A stretch of 64,000 nucleotides of DNA from Ancylobacter polymorphus (GTDB lineage: Bacteria > Pseudomonadota > Alphaproteobacteria > Rhizobiales > Xanthobacteraceae): contig NZ_CP083239.1 of the NCBI RefSeq assembly GCF_022836935.1, positions 2,432,001 through 2,496,000 on the forward strand, read 5' to 3'. A program made the position numbers and the translations under genes. The notes beneath the pieces are model-generated. The model made no database searches. It was given only the letters and a program-made list of their open reading frames with translations, and was not told the DNA's origin. Position 1 is the stretch's first letter, and each line of letters opens with the position of its first letter. Positions 27,230 to 35,872 of this stretch are shown piece after piece.

Positions 27230-28271
27230 GCCGGCACCGGAACTCAACGAGGAGATGGACGATGACGCGCCGGAGGCGGTCGCGAGCCGCGTCGATATCA
27301 CCGTCGGGCCCGAGGATGAAGGCCTTCGCCTCGATCGCGTGCTGGCGCGCCACCTGCCGGAACTCAGCCGTACGCGCCTTCAGGCGTTGATCGGCGAGGG
27401 GAGGGTCCTTCGCGGCGACAAGCCGGTGGCCGGTGGTTCAGCCAAGGCGATAGCCGGTGAAACATATAGCGTCGAGGTGCCGGAGCCCGAGGACGCCACG
27501 CCGGCCGCGCAGGACATTCCCCTCGTCATCGTCTATGAGGACGATCATCTGATCGTCGTCGACAAGCCCGCCGGCATGGTGGTGCACCCCGCCCCGGGCA
27601 GCCCGGACGGCACGCTGGTCAATGCGCTGCTGTTCCATTGCGGCGCCAGCCTGTCCGGCATTGGCGGCGTGCGCCGGCCCGGAATCGTCCATCGGCTGGA
27701 CAAGGACACGTCGGGCCTGCTCGTCGTGGCCAAGAACGACCGTACGCACAAGGCGCTCGCCGCCCAGTTCGCCGATCATGGCCGTACAGGGCCGCTGGAG
27801 CGCGCCTATCTTGCTTTCGTCTGGGGCGCGCCGGATTTGCCAAGCGGGACGGTGGACGCCCCTCTCGCCCGCCATCCCGTGGCGCGGGAGCGCATCGCGG
27901 TGCGCAGCGGCGGGCGCTTCGCCATCACCCATTGGCAGCGCCTCGCGGCGTACGCGGATACGCTCGGCCGGCCGATCGCCACACTGGTGGAGTGTCAGCT
28001 GGAAACCGGTCGCACACATCAGATTCGCGTGCACATGGCCCATATCGGCCATCCCCTGCTCGGGGACGCGCTTTATGGCGTCGGCCAGCGCACGCGCGCG
28101 AGCCGCCTTCCCGAAGCGGCGCGAGAAGCGCTCGACGGGCTCGGCCGGCAGGCGCTGCATGCGGCCCGGCTCGGGTTCGAGCATCCCGCCACGGGCGAAG
28201 TCCTGTCGTTCGAAAGTGCTTTGCCGCCGGACCTTGCCCGCCTTGAGGAGGTGCTGGCTGCGGGCGGCTGA
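27228..28271 (+). CDS. RluA-family 23S rRNA pseudouridine synthase (RluD-like)
   Basis: A 347-residue enzyme. An N-terminal S4 RNA-binding domain (LRLDRVLARHLPELSRTRLQALIGEGRV) precedes the catalytic domain. The catalytic aspartate lies in the GIVHRLDKDTSGLLVVAK motif near residue 155, and ETGRTHQIRVHMAHIGHPLLGD is the second family motif. S4 plus catalytic domain and length fit RluD, which modifies helix 69 of 23S rRNA, but RluC-type specificity is not excluded. AGGAG lies 5 bases before the ATG at 27228, which decides the start. The gene lies upstream of rpoH. Confidence 0.92.
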   Translation: MPAPELNEEMDDDAPEAVASRVDITVGPEDEGLRLDRVLARHLPELSRTRLQALIGEGRVLRGDKPVAGGSAKAIAGETYSVEVPEPEDATPAAQDIPLVIVYEDDHLIVVDKPAGMVVHPAPGSPDGTLVNALLFHCGASLSGIGGVRRPGIVHRLDKDTSGLLVVAKNDRTHKALAAQFADHGRTGPLERAYLAFVWGAPDLPSGTVDAPLARHPVARERIAVRSGGRFAITHWQRLAAYADTLGRPIATLVECQLETGRTHQIRVHMAHIGHPLLGDALYGVGQRTRASRLPEAAREALDGLGRQALHAARLGFEHPATGEVLSFESALPPDLARLEEVLAAGG

Positions 28272-28421
28272 CGTGCCCGCCTCAACGTATCGTGACCCCG
28301 TAACGCCTTGCGCTTTCGCAAATTCGGCTTCTTCCTGCTATTATAAATTCGAGGCCGGCTGACAAGCGGCCGCATGGCGGTCGCCCGCTGATGGGGACCG
28401 CGAGAGAAGGAGGGTGCAGTC

Positions 28422-29333
28422 ATGGCCCGTTCCGCTATGAGCCTACCGTCCGCCGAAGGTGGCCTGAGCCGCTACCTCGCGGAAATCCGCCGGTTCCCGA
28501 TGCTGGAGCCGCAGGAAGAATATATGCTCGCCAAGCGCTGGCGCGAGCATGAGGATCCCGACGCCGCGCATCGTCTCGTCACCAGCCATCTGCGGCTCGT
28601 GGCCAAGATCGCCATGGGCTATCGCGGCTACGGCCTGCCGATCTCCGAGGTGATCTCGGAGGGCAATGTCGGCCTGATGCAGGCGGTGAAGCGCTTCGAG
28701 CCGGACAAGGGCTTCCGCCTTGCCACCTATGCCATGTGGTGGATCAAGGCCTCGATCCAGGAGTACATCCTGCGCTCGTGGAGCCTGGTGAAGATGGGCA
28801 CCACGGCGGCGCAGAAGAAGCTTTTCTTCAACCTGCGTAAAGCAAAGAGCCAGATTTCGGCGCTGGAAGAGGGGGATCTTCGTCCCGACCAGGTGCAGCA
28901 GATCGCGACCAAGCTCGGCGTTACCGAGCAGGAAGTGATCGAAATGAACCGTCGTCTTGGCGGAGACGCGTCTCTGAACTCGCCTCTTCGCGGAGATGTC
29001 GAGGGGGGCGGGGAGTGGCAGGACTGGCTGGCGGATGATCGCGACAGTCAGGAGTCCGTTCTCGTCGAGCATGAGGAGATGGACAACCGCCGCAGCGCAC
29101 TCTCGGGCGCGCTTTCCGTGCTCAATGAGCGCGAGCGGCGCATCTTCGAGGCGCGGCGGCTGTCCGACGACCCGATGACGCTGGAAGACCTCGCCGCCGA
29201 GTTCGGCGTGTCGCGCGAGCGTGTGCGGCAGATCGAGGTGCGCGCCTTCGAGAAGGTGCAGAAGGCGGTCATCGACCGCGTGCACCAGATGGAGACGGCG
29301 CCGATGCGGCAGGATCATTCCCCCGCCATGTGA
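28422..29333 (+). CDS. rpoH: RNA polymerase heat-shock sigma factor RpoH (sigma-32)
   Basis: A 303-residue sigma-70-family protein. Region 2 reads LVTSHLRLVAKIAMGYRGYGLPISEVISEGNVGLMQAVKRFEPDKGFRL (given here only as landmark positions 45-93; key residues are the ISEGN and FEPDKGFRLATYA elements). The RpoH box, QKKLFFNLRK, near residue 128 is specific to sigma-32. Region 4 contains LAAEFGVSRERVRQIEVRAFEK. It directs core polymerase to heat-shock promoters. AGGAGG lies 8 bases before the ATG. A TATTAT/TATAAA stretch at 28339-28347 may be its -10 element. It ends in a strong terminator. Confidence 0.96.
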   Translation: MARSAMSLPSAEGGLSRYLAEIRRFPMLEPQEEYMLAKRWREHEDPDAAHRLVTSHLRLVAKIAMGYRGYGLPISEVISEGNVGLMQAVKRFEPDKGFRLATYAMWWIKASIQEYILRSWSLVKMGTTAAQKKLFFNLRKAKSQISALEEGDLRPDQVQQIATKLGVTEQEVIEMNRRLGGDASLNSPLRGDVEGGGEWQDWLADDRDSQESVLVEHEEMDNRRSALSGALSVLNERERRIFEARRLSDDPMTLEDLAAEFGVSRERVRQIEVRAFEKVQKAVIDRVHQMETAPMRQDHSPAM

Positions 29334-29360
29334 CACGGCAGGCGCCACAGAAACACCGAG

Positions 29361-29395
29361 CCGCCCGGAGCGATTCCGGGCGGTTTTTCTTTTGT
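29361..29395 (+). terminator. Rho-independent terminator of rpoH
   Basis: A 9-bp perfect stem, CCGCCCGGA at 29361-29369 with TCCGGGCGG at 29375-29383, has a 5-base loop followed by TTTTTCTTTT. It begins 27 bases after the rpoH stop. Confidence 0.92.
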
Positions 29396-29404
29396 TGCAA
29401 GACC

Positions 29405-29860
29405 TTACGCCGGAAGCGGCGCCGCCGTCACATCCGCCATCGCCGCGCCCGACAGCGTCGCCGCCGCGCGGACATCGTGCGAGAGCACGTCGCGAATGCT
29501 GAGCACGCCGACCAGCTGGTGCTCCTCCATGACGGGGAGATGGCGCACATGGTGCTGCTCCATCAGCGCGCGGACATGGTCGACGCTGTCCTCCATCCGG
29601 CAGGAAATCATGTTGCGCGACATGAGATCGCCGACGGTGAGGCGCAGCGCGAGCGCCCCGCGCTCGGCGATGGCGCGGACCACGTCGCGTTCGGAGAAAA
29701 TGCCGACCACGGTGACGCCTTCCGAGCCGCAGGCATCCTTCACCACCACGGCACCGATGCGCTCGCGGTTGAGCAAAGTCGCTGCCATTTCAACGGTTTC
29801 GCCCATCCGAACGGTCGGTACGCGGGCATTCTTCAGCTTCATGAGATCGGCGACAAGCAT
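29405..29860 (-). CDS. CBS-domain protein
   Basis: A 151-residue protein made of two CBS repeats. The first is VPTVRMGETVEMAATLL ... GIFSERDVVRAI, and the second runs from VGDLMSRNMISCRMEDSV to GVLSIRDVLSHDV. The tandem forms a Bateman module that usually binds adenosine nucleotides. With no attached domain, it probably regulates a partner protein that cannot be named. GAGGG lies 7 bases before the ATG at 29860. It converges on the rpoH terminator; its own upstream region is about 130 bases before the pnt terminator. Confidence 0.9.
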   Translation of the reverse strand: MLVADLMKLKNARVPTVRMGETVEMAATLLNRERIGAVVVKDACGSEGVTVVGIFSERDVVRAIAERGALALRLTVGDLMSRNMISCRMEDSVDHVRALMEQHHVRHLPVMEEHQLVGVLSIRDVLSHDVRAAATLSGAAMADVTAAPLPA

Positions 29861-29987
29861 GGCGTATCCCTCTGGTGGAGCCTCGACTGTCACGCTTCTT
29901 ATTCTTTGGTCTAAGTCTGGTATGCAATACACACGTCGTCAATGAAATCCGTTGCGGCAACGCAGCATCCACGTCTCCCCCCCTGGC

Positions 29988-30015
29988 AAAAAGGCCCGCC
30001 GGAGGGCGGGCCTTT
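29988..30015 (-). terminator. Rho-independent terminator of the pnt operon (minus strand)
   Basis: An 11-bp perfect stem is formed by 29990-30000 and 30005-30015 (AAAGGCCCGCC paired with its complement) with a 4-base loop. On the minus strand it ends in TTTTT, so it terminates transcription coming from pntB, whose stop is at 30141. The 125 bases between contain no gene. Confidence 0.88.
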
Positions 30016-30140
30016 GCGCGTGTTCTTGGCGTGGACGATGAGTGCGGTGAGGTGGACGATGAGACCGATCCGCCTCGCTCCCGCTCCGCCGGGTGCGGGG
30101 CGGCGGGGCCGCGCTTCGTGCTCAGCCGCCCCTGCCGTCC

Positions 30141-31544
30141 TCAGTGGTTGAGGTTCTTCACCACGTCCTCGACCATCTTCTTGGCGTCGGCGAACAGCAT
30201 CATCGTGTTGTCGCGGAAGAACAGCTCGTTCTCCACGCCGGCATAGCCCGCCGCCATGCCGCGCTTGATGAACAGCACGGTCTTGGCCTTCTCCACGTCG
30301 AGGATCGGCATGCCGTAGATCGCCGAGGTCGGGTCGGTCTTCGCCGCCGGGTTGGTCACGTCATTGGCGCCGATGACGAAGGCCACATCCGCCTGCGCGA
30401 ACTCGGAGTTGATGTCCTCCAGCTCGAACACCTCGTCATAGGGCACGTTGGCTTCCGCCAGCAGCACGTTCATGTGCCCGGGCATGCGGCCCGCCACGGG
30501 ATGGATGGCGTATTTCACCTCGACGCCTTCCTCCTTCAGCTTGTCGGCCATCTCGCGCAGCGCGTGCTGGGCCTGCGCCACCGCCATGCCATAGCCCGGC
30601 ACGATGATGACCTTGGAGGCGTTCTTCATGATGAAGGCCGCGTCCTCGGCCGAGCCCTGCTTCACCGGGCGCGTTTCCACCGCCCCGGCCGGGCCGGTGG
30701 CGCTGTCGCCGCCGAAGCCGCCCAGGATCACCGAGATGAAGGAGCGGTTCATGCCCTTGCACATGATGTAGGACAGGATCGCGCCCGACGAGCCGACCAG
30801 CGCGCCGGTGATGATCAGCGCGGTGTTGGACAAAGTGAAGCCGATGCCCGCCGCCGCCCAGCCGGAATAGGAGTTCAGCATCGACACCACGACCGGCATG
30901 TCGGCGCCGCCGATCGGGATGATGATCAGCCCGCCCAGAACCAGCGAGGCGATGACGATCAGCCAGAACACGGTGTGGCTCTCGGTCGCCACCAGCACGC
31001 CGATCAGCACCACGATCAGGCCGGCGAGCGACGCATTGATGAGGTGGCGCGCCGGCAGCAGGATCGGCTTGCCCGACATGTTGCCGTTGAGCTTGGCGAA
31101 GGCGATGACCGAGCCGGTGAAGGTGATGGCACCGATGGCGACGCCGAGGCTCATCTCGATCAGCGCCTGGGCATGGATATGGCCGGGATCGCCGATATGG
31201 AACGCCGCCGGCGCGTAGAGCGCCGCCGCCGCCACCATCACGGCGGCAAGGCCGACCAGCGAGTGGAACGCGGCCACGAGCTGCGGCATCTGCGTCATCG
31301 CGATCTTCTTGGCGATGACCGCGCCGGCGCCGCCGCCGAGCGCGAGGCCGCCGAGCACCAGCGCCCAGCCGCCCGGGCCGGCCGGCGGGGAGGAGCCGAG
31401 CGTCGTCACAATGGCGATGGTCATGCCGACCATGCCGAAGATGTTGCCCTGGCGGGAGGTGACCGGGCTGGAGAGCCCGCGCAGCGCCAGGATGAACAGC
31501 ACACCGGAGATGAGGTAGAGCAGCGCGACCAGATTGGCGTTCAT
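30141..31544 (-). CDS. pntB: NAD(P) transhydrogenase subunit beta
   Basis: A 467-residue protein. The N-terminal half has about eight or nine membrane helices of domain II (for example MTQMPQLVAAFHSLVGLAAV and GSVIAFAKLNG). The C-terminal ~170 residues are the NADP(H)-binding domain III, with VIIVPGYGMAVAQAQHALREM, GRMPGHMNVLLAEANVPYDEV, VIGANDVTNPAA and MPILDVEKA. PntB couples hydride transfer between NADH and NADP+ to inward proton movement. It is the last gene of a pntAA-pntAB-pntB operon and starts 8 bases after pntAB. The terminator at 29988-30015 closes the operon. Confidence 0.96.
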   Translation of the reverse strand: MNANLVALLYLISGVLFILALRGLSSPVTSRQGNIFGMVGMTIAIVTTLGSSPPAGPGGWALVLGGLALGGGAGAVIAKKIAMTQMPQLVAAFHSLVGLAAVMVAAAALYAPAAFHIGDPGHIHAQALIEMSLGVAIGAITFTGSVIAFAKLNGNMSGKPILLPARHLINASLAGLIVVLIGVLVATESHTVFWLIVIASLVLGGLIIIPIGGADMPVVVSMLNSYSGWAAAGIGFTLSNTALIITGALVGSSGAILSYIMCKGMNRSFISVILGGFGGDSATGPAGAVETRPVKQGSAEDAAFIMKNASKVIIVPGYGMAVAQAQHALREMADKLKEEGVEVKYAIHPVAGRMPGHMNVLLAEANVPYDEVFELEDINSEFAQADVAFVIGANDVTNPAAKTDPTSAIYGMPILDVEKAKTVLFIKRGMAAGYAGVENELFFRDNTMMLFADAKKMVEDVVKNLNH

Positions 31545-31552
31545 GTCAGCGC

Positions 31553-32065
31553 TCACTTCTTCTTCGAGTACATGGCGAGCATGCGGCTGGTCACCAGGAA
31601 CCCGCCGAAGATGTTCACCGCCGCCAGGACGAGGCCGACAAAGCCGAAGCCGCGTGCCCAGCCCGTGCCTTCCGCCACCGTGTCGACGCCGACCGCGAGC
31701 AGCGCGCCGACCACGATCACCGAGGAGATGGCGTTGGTGACGCTCATCAAGGGCGTGTGCAGCGCCGGGGTCACCGACCACACGACGTAATAGCCGACGA
31801 ACACCGCCAGCACGAAGATGGCGAGCTGGAACACGAAGGGGTCGATCGCCCCGCCGGTCAGCGCATGCGCGGCGTTGCCGGCGAGTTCCGCATAGCTCTG
31901 CTGCGCCGCCGCGGCATAGGCCTGCGCCGCTTCCGCCGCCTGCCGCGCCACTTCCGCCGCCATCCGCGCCCCTTCGGCCGCGTTCTGCGCCATCGCCCCC
32001 TGCGCCGCGTCGGAGACGCCAGGCGCGTTCTGGGCGAGTATCACGCCCCCTGCCGGATTGGCCAT
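31553..32065 (-). CDS. pntAB: NAD(P) transhydrogenase subunit alpha part 2 (membrane part)
   Basis: A 170-residue protein. The C-terminal ~100 residues contain three hydrophobic helices and the conserved [24 protein letters not shown] segment of transhydrogenase domain IIa. The N-terminal ~75 residues are an alanine/glutamine-rich extension ([20 protein letters not shown]) not found in the minimal protein, probably a helix or coiled segment. The split alpha subunit is normal for alphaproteobacteria. The start at MANPAGG (32065) follows GAGGAA; it is a little uncertain because the extension is poorly conserved. A repeat element separates it from pntAA. Confidence 0.9.
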   Translation of the reverse strand: MANPAGGVILAQNAPGVSDAAQGAMAQNAAEGARMAAEVARQAAEAAQAYAAAAQQSYAELAGNAAHALTGGAIDPFVFQLAIFVLAVFVGYYVVWSVTPALHTPLMSVTNAISSVIVVGALLAVGVDTVAEGTGWARGFGFVGLVLAAVNIFGGFLVTSRMLAMYSKKK

Positions 32066-32231
32066 TTCCTCGATTCCCTTATCTCTGTCTCTGCCGGGCC
32101 GTCCCACTCCCCGAAGCCGGAGGCCCGCTCTGTTCCGTGATGCGGTCGTCTTGCCGAAGCCGCACGCGGCGGCCATTGGAGCAGCCGGCAAACCGGCTGG
32201 CGTCGTGCCGAACGCTTCCCCCTTCGCGCCC

Positions 32232-32314
32232 TCATCCCCGGGCTTGACCCGGGGACCCAGCCTGACGCCGGGCCACCCGGAAGACCTGGGTGCCCGGGTC
32301 AAGCCCGGGCATGA
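32232..32314. repeat. Palindromic repeat element inside the pnt operon
   Basis: Two 29-base arms, 32232-32260 and 32286-32314, are inverted copies with two mismatches. Their core is CCCGGGCTTGACCCGGG, itself partly self-complementary. The arms are separated by 25 bases. It fills most of the 283-base gap between pntAA and pntAB. The core resembles the abundant intergenic palindromes known in Rhizobiales genomes, so it is probably a dispersed non-coding element. No second copy was noticed in this window. Confidence 0.8.
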
Positions 32315-32348
32315 GGAAGAAAGGGTGCCGGCCCTCAGCCCGCCCGGC

Positions 32349-33518
32349 TCACGCCGCCGACGCGCCCTCGGCCGGCGCCGCCGGCGCCGGCGCGAAACCG
32401 GGATGCACCACCGCCCCGTCCTTGGTCAGCAGCGTCGCCTTCACCAGCTCGTCGTCCCACTTCACGCTGAGCGCCTTCGACCCCTTGTCCACCAGCGTCT
32501 CGACGAAGGCGTAGAGGTTCTTGGCGTAGAGCTGCGAGGCGGTGGCGGCGAGGCGGCCCGGCACGTTCAGATGCCCGACGATCTTCACCCCATTGGCGGT
32601 CGTCACCACCTCGCCCGGCACCGCACCGGCGACATTGCCGCCGCGCTCCACCGCGAGGTCGATGATGACCGAGCCCGGCTTCATCGACGCCACCATGTCG
32701 GCCGAGACCAGCTTGGGCGCCGGGCGGCCGGGGATCAGCGCCGTGGTGATGACGATGTCCTGCTTGGCGATGTGGCTGGCGGTCAGCGCCGCCTGCTTGG
32801 CCTGGTATTCCGCCGACATCGCCTTGGCGTAGCCGCCGGAGGTTTCCGCCTGCTTGAACTCCTCATCCTCGACGGCGATGAACTTGGCGCCGAGGCTCTC
32901 GACCTGTTCCTTCGCCGCCGGGCGCACATCGGTGGCCGAGACCACCGCGCCGAGGCGCCGCGCCGTGGCGATGGCCTGCAGCCCGGCCACGCCCGCGCCC
33001 ATGATGAACACGCGCGCCGCCGGCACCGTGCCGGCCGCCGTCATCATCATCGGGAAGGCCCGGCCGAACTCGGCGGAAGCGTCGATCACCGCGCGGTAGC
33101 CGGCGAGGTTCGCCTGGGAGGACAGCACGTCCATCACCTGCGCGCGGGTGATGCGCGGCATCAGCTCCATGGCGAACAGCGACACGCCGGTGCCGGCGAT
33201 CTCGGTCAGCGCGGCCTCATGGCCATGCGGGTCAGCGATGGCGATGACCAGCGCGCCCTTGTTGGCGCCCTTGAGCGAAGCGGCTTCCGGCCGGCGCACC
33301 GCGAGCACGATGTCCGCGCCGGCGACGGCGGCGGCATTGTCCGCCACCACGGTCGCGCCCGCGCCCTCATACTCCCCGTCGCCAATCCCCGACGCCGACC
33401 CCGCCCCCGACGCAACAAAAACCGTCGCACCCAGACCGATATAGCGCTTTACCGTGTCGGCAGACGCGGCGACCCGTGGCTCCGAAGCAGAGCTCTCTTT
33501 GACAATCGCGATACGCAT
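32349..33518 (-). CDS. pntAA: NAD(P) transhydrogenase subunit alpha part 1 (NAD-binding part)
   Basis: A 389-residue soluble domain I of the transhydrogenase. It resembles alanine dehydrogenase: N-terminal [48 protein letters not shown] in the middle, and the NAD-binding Rossmann motif [22 protein letters not shown] near residue 170, then [17 protein letters not shown]. The C-terminal alanine/proline-rich tail ends the separate polypeptide. It starts 8 bases after the oxidase subunit IV gene. The 283-base gap to pntAB, which holds a repeat element, is unusual inside such an operon. Confidence 0.95.
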   Translation of the reverse strand: MRIAIVKESSASEPRVAASADTVKRYIGLGATVFVASGAGSASGIGDGEYEGAGATVVADNAAAVAGADIVLAVRRPEAASLKGANKGALVIAIADPHGHEAALTEIAGTGVSLFAMELMPRITRAQVMDVLSSQANLAGYRAVIDASAEFGRAFPMMMTAAGTVPAARVFIMGAGVAGLQAIATARRLGAVVSATDVRPAAKEQVESLGAKFIAVEDEEFKQAETSGGYAKAMSAEYQAKQAALTASHIAKQDIVITTALIPGRPAPKLVSADMVASMKPGSVIIDLAVERGGNVAGAVPGEVVTTANGVKIVGHLNVPGRLAATASQLYAKNLYAFVETLVDKGSKALSVKWDDELVKATLLTKDGAVVHPGFAPAPAAPAEGASAA

Positions 33519-33526
33519 GGCTGGTC

Positions 33527-33820
33527 TCAGGAGGTGATGATCAGGGCGAGCACGAGAACGCCGAGCAGGCCGAACAGCAGCTTGGGCTTGCCGTCTTCCG
33601 AGGCGAGGCCGATGGCGCAGGCGGCGACCGAGGCGAGGGTGCCGATGGTGAAGATGCCCCAATGGCCGTTGGCGCCGCCAATGGCGAAGGACACCATGAA
33701 GCTGCACAGGGCCAGCGTGCTGACGAGGGTCATCTTGGTGAAGAAGTGGTACGTGCCCCGGTGCTCGGCATAGTCGTTGCCATCCGCCTTGGCGTATTCG
33801 GTCACTCCGTGATCGGCCAT
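33527..33820 (-). CDS. aa3-type cytochrome c oxidase subunit IV
   Basis: A 97-residue protein of the bacterial aa3-type subunit IV family. The N-terminal hydrophilic part, DYAEHRGTYHFFTKMTLVS, is the family signature, followed by hydrophobic segments at about 31-50, 55-72 and 78-97, which is more than the single helix of the shortest members. It would sit at the periphery of the proton-pumping terminal oxidase. GGGAGGGGG precedes the ATG at 33820. It heads the pnt operon, a known neighbourhood for this gene in Hyphomicrobiales; the main oxidase genes are elsewhere. Confidence 0.9.
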   Translation of the reverse strand: MADHGVTEYAKADGNDYAEHRGTYHFFTKMTLVSTLALCSFMVSFAIGGANGHWGIFTIGTLASVAACAIGLASEDGKPKLLFGLLGVLVLALIITS

Positions 33821-33908
33821 GTCGACCCCCTCCCAAAGAATAATGATCGCGCGATGCTCCGCTTTAGCGGAAGACTCCGCCTGCGGCAACGGCGCGCGCC
33901 GGGGCAGG

Positions 33909-35273
33909 TCAGCGCAGTCCGGCCTCCACCAGCGCGGCGCCTTGACGCGCCGCCACGCTTTCGGTGGAGAAATCGGCGATCGCGTCCTCGAAAAGCGCGT
34001 GGAAATTCAGCTCCGCCTTGAGGTGCAGGAACACCCCGCCAAGGCCGATGGCGGCGCGGTCCATGAAGACGAATTCGCGCGGCACCCGCACCGGGCCCTG
34101 TTCCTTCAGCGCGCGGTGCACGGTGAAGGCCTCGCGCCGCCCATAGTCCCCCGGCGCCACGCCGTCGGCGATGGTGCGGACGCGGTCGTCGAGCAGCGGG
34201 CCATAGATGAAGCGGGCCCAGATGTTGAGCACGTCGATCAGCGCGCGGGTGAGACCGCGAAAGCCCCAGACCTCATAGGCATGGACGATGCGGGCCTCGT
34301 CCCCCGCCTGCAGGCCGCGATAGAGATCGACCACGCCGCCGACGAAGCTGGGCGGGAAGATGCGGATGCAGCCATAGTCGAGCAGATTGATCCCGGCCGG
34401 CGCGCCCGCCTGCTCGAACACGGTGTAATTGCCGAGATGCGGGTCGCCATGGATGACGCCGAAGCGGGAGAAGGGCTGCCACCACGCCGCGAACATGGCG
34501 CGGGCGATGGCGTTGCGCTCCTCCAGCGGATGGTCGACGAAATCGAGCAGGCGCCGGCCGTCCAGCCAGTCCAGCGTCAGCAGGCGGCCGGTGGAGAGGT
34601 CCTTATGCACGCGCGGCACCCGCACCTGCGGCGCATCCGCCAGCATGGCGGCGTAGAGCCCGGCATGGGCGGCCTCGCGCTTATAGTCCAGCTCCTCGCG
34701 CACCCTTTCGCCGATCTCCTCGGCGATGTCTGTCGTGTCGATGGCCGGGTCCATCCGCCGGTGGATGGAAAGCAGCAGGCCGAGCTGCTTGAGGTCCGCT
34801 TCCACCGCCGACTGCATGTCGGGATATTGCAGCTTCACCGCCAGCGCCGTGCCGTCGAGGGCGCGGGCGCGGTGAACCTGGCCGAGCGAGGCGGCGGCGG
34901 CGGGCTCCTTGTCGAAGGAGAGGAAGCGCGCCTGCCAGTCCGGGCCGAGCTCGGCCATCATCCGCCGCTTGACGAAGGCCCAGCCCATGGGCGGGGCCTG
35001 GTTCTGCAGCGTGGCGAGTTCCTTGGCGTATTCCGGCGGCAGCGCGTCGGGGATGGTCGCCATCAGCTGGGCGACCTTCATGATCGGCCCTTTCAGCCCG
35101 CCCAGCGCGGCGGCGAGCGCGGCGGCGTCGCCCTGCTTCGCGCCGGTGCCGAACAGCCTGGTGCCGGCCATGCGCGCGGCGACGCCGCCGACGCTGGTGC
35201 CGACGCGGGCATAGCGCAGAGCGCGGGCGGAAAGGCGGTTGGCTTCGCGGTCGGGAGAATCGGGGTCGGTCAA
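33909..35273 (-). CDS. ABC1/UbiB-family atypical kinase
   Basis: A 454-residue protein of the ABC1 (AarF/UbiB/ADCK) family. Visible are the KxGQ-type segment GPIMKVAQLMATIPDALP near residue 65, ASLGQVHRA (the family's alanine-rich nucleotide loop), LAVKLQYPD with the conserved lysine, VIHGDPHLGNYTV and LLDYGCIRIF (DFG equivalent). Family members support ubiquinone biosynthesis or lipid homeostasis. The first codon is TTG at 35271-35273, supported by GAGG 5 bases upstream; the next in-frame ATG would remove the family N-terminus. Confidence 0.88.
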   Translation of the reverse strand: MTDPDSPDREANRLSARALRYARVGTSVGGVAARMAGTRLFGTGAKQGDAAALAAALGGLKGPIMKVAQLMATIPDALPPEYAKELATLQNQAPPMGWAFVKRRMMAELGPDWQARFLSFDKEPAAAASLGQVHRARALDGTALAVKLQYPDMQSAVEADLKQLGLLLSIHRRMDPAIDTTDIAEEIGERVREELDYKREAAHAGLYAAMLADAPQVRVPRVHKDLSTGRLLTLDWLDGRRLLDFVDHPLEERNAIARAMFAAWWQPFSRFGVIHGDPHLGNYTVFEQAGAPAGINLLDYGCIRIFPPSFVGGVVDLYRGLQAGDEARIVHAYEVWGFRGLTRALIDVLNIWARFIYGPLLDDRVRTIADGVAPGDYGRREAFTVHRALKEQGPVRVPREFVFMDRAAIGLGGVFLHLKAELNFHALFEDAIADFSTESVAARQGAALVEAGLR

Positions 35274-35345
35274 GGCAGCCTCACGGATGGCCCATCAGTT
35301 AGGCCGCACCGGGCTGGAGGCAAGCGTGCCGGCCCCCGCCCTCCA

Positions 35346-35843
35346 TCACCTTTGCGGTACGGGCCCGAGCACGCGCTGGATCAGCAACAGGCCGAGCACG
35401 GCGAGCGGCGTGAGGAAATCGGTGTAGAAGATCGGCCCGGCATTGCCGCTGGCCACGTTGCCGGTCTCCTCGATCTGGATGGCGTGGCCGATGCCGGCGC
35501 CGCCGAGAAAGCCCAGAGCGACGATGCCCACCGCGGCGCGGAAGCCCGGCGAGCCGAAAAAGGCACCGATCACACCGGCGACGCCGATGCCGAGATTGGC
35601 CATGCCGACCTCGAACTGGAACGGGCTCGGCGCCCAGCCGATGGAGGCCGCCGCCTGGCCGGGGAAGAACACATGCCCCAGAAAGGCCCACAGCCCCATC
35701 AGCCCGACCGGCAGGAGCAGGATGTAACGCAGCAGCTGGTCCACCACGAGGGCGAGCGAGAACGGGTGCGGCCCGCGCCACGACATCAGCAGGGCGAGGC
35801 CGATGGCGAGCGCCCAGGCGATCAACGGAACCCAGAAGACCAT
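35346..35843 (-). CDS. DUF6790 family membrane protein
   Basis: A 165-residue membrane protein with about four or five hydrophobic segments. The FEVGMANLGIGVAGVIGAFFGSPGFRAA and GFLGGAGIGHAIQI segments match the DUF6790 pattern; no function is known. The ATG at 35843 follows GGGGGAAAGG and is preferred over the ATG at 35861, which lacks a ribosome-binding site. It lies between the ABC1 gene (72 bases) and the N-demethylase-like gene (29 bases) and is likely co-transcribed with the latter. Confidence 0.75.
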   Translation of the reverse strand: MVFWVPLIAWALAIGLALLMSWRGPHPFSLALVVDQLLRYILLLPVGLMGLWAFLGHVFFPGQAAASIGWAPSPFQFEVGMANLGIGVAGVIGAFFGSPGFRAAVGIVALGFLGGAGIGHAIQIEETGNVASGNAGPIFYTDFLTPLAVLGLLLIQRVLGPVPQR

Positions 35844-35872
35844 CAGCCTTTCCCCCCACATGCGCGGCCGGT

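Noticed and set aside
28308..28321. TTGCG-CTTT-CGCAA hairpin upstream of rpoH as a terminator of the RluA-type gene
   Set aside because: The stem is only 5 bp and is not followed by a T-run.
30031..30063. Twelve-base direct repeat GTGGACGATGAG downstream of pntB
   Set aside because: Only two copies 21 bases apart, no symmetry and no function suggested by position.
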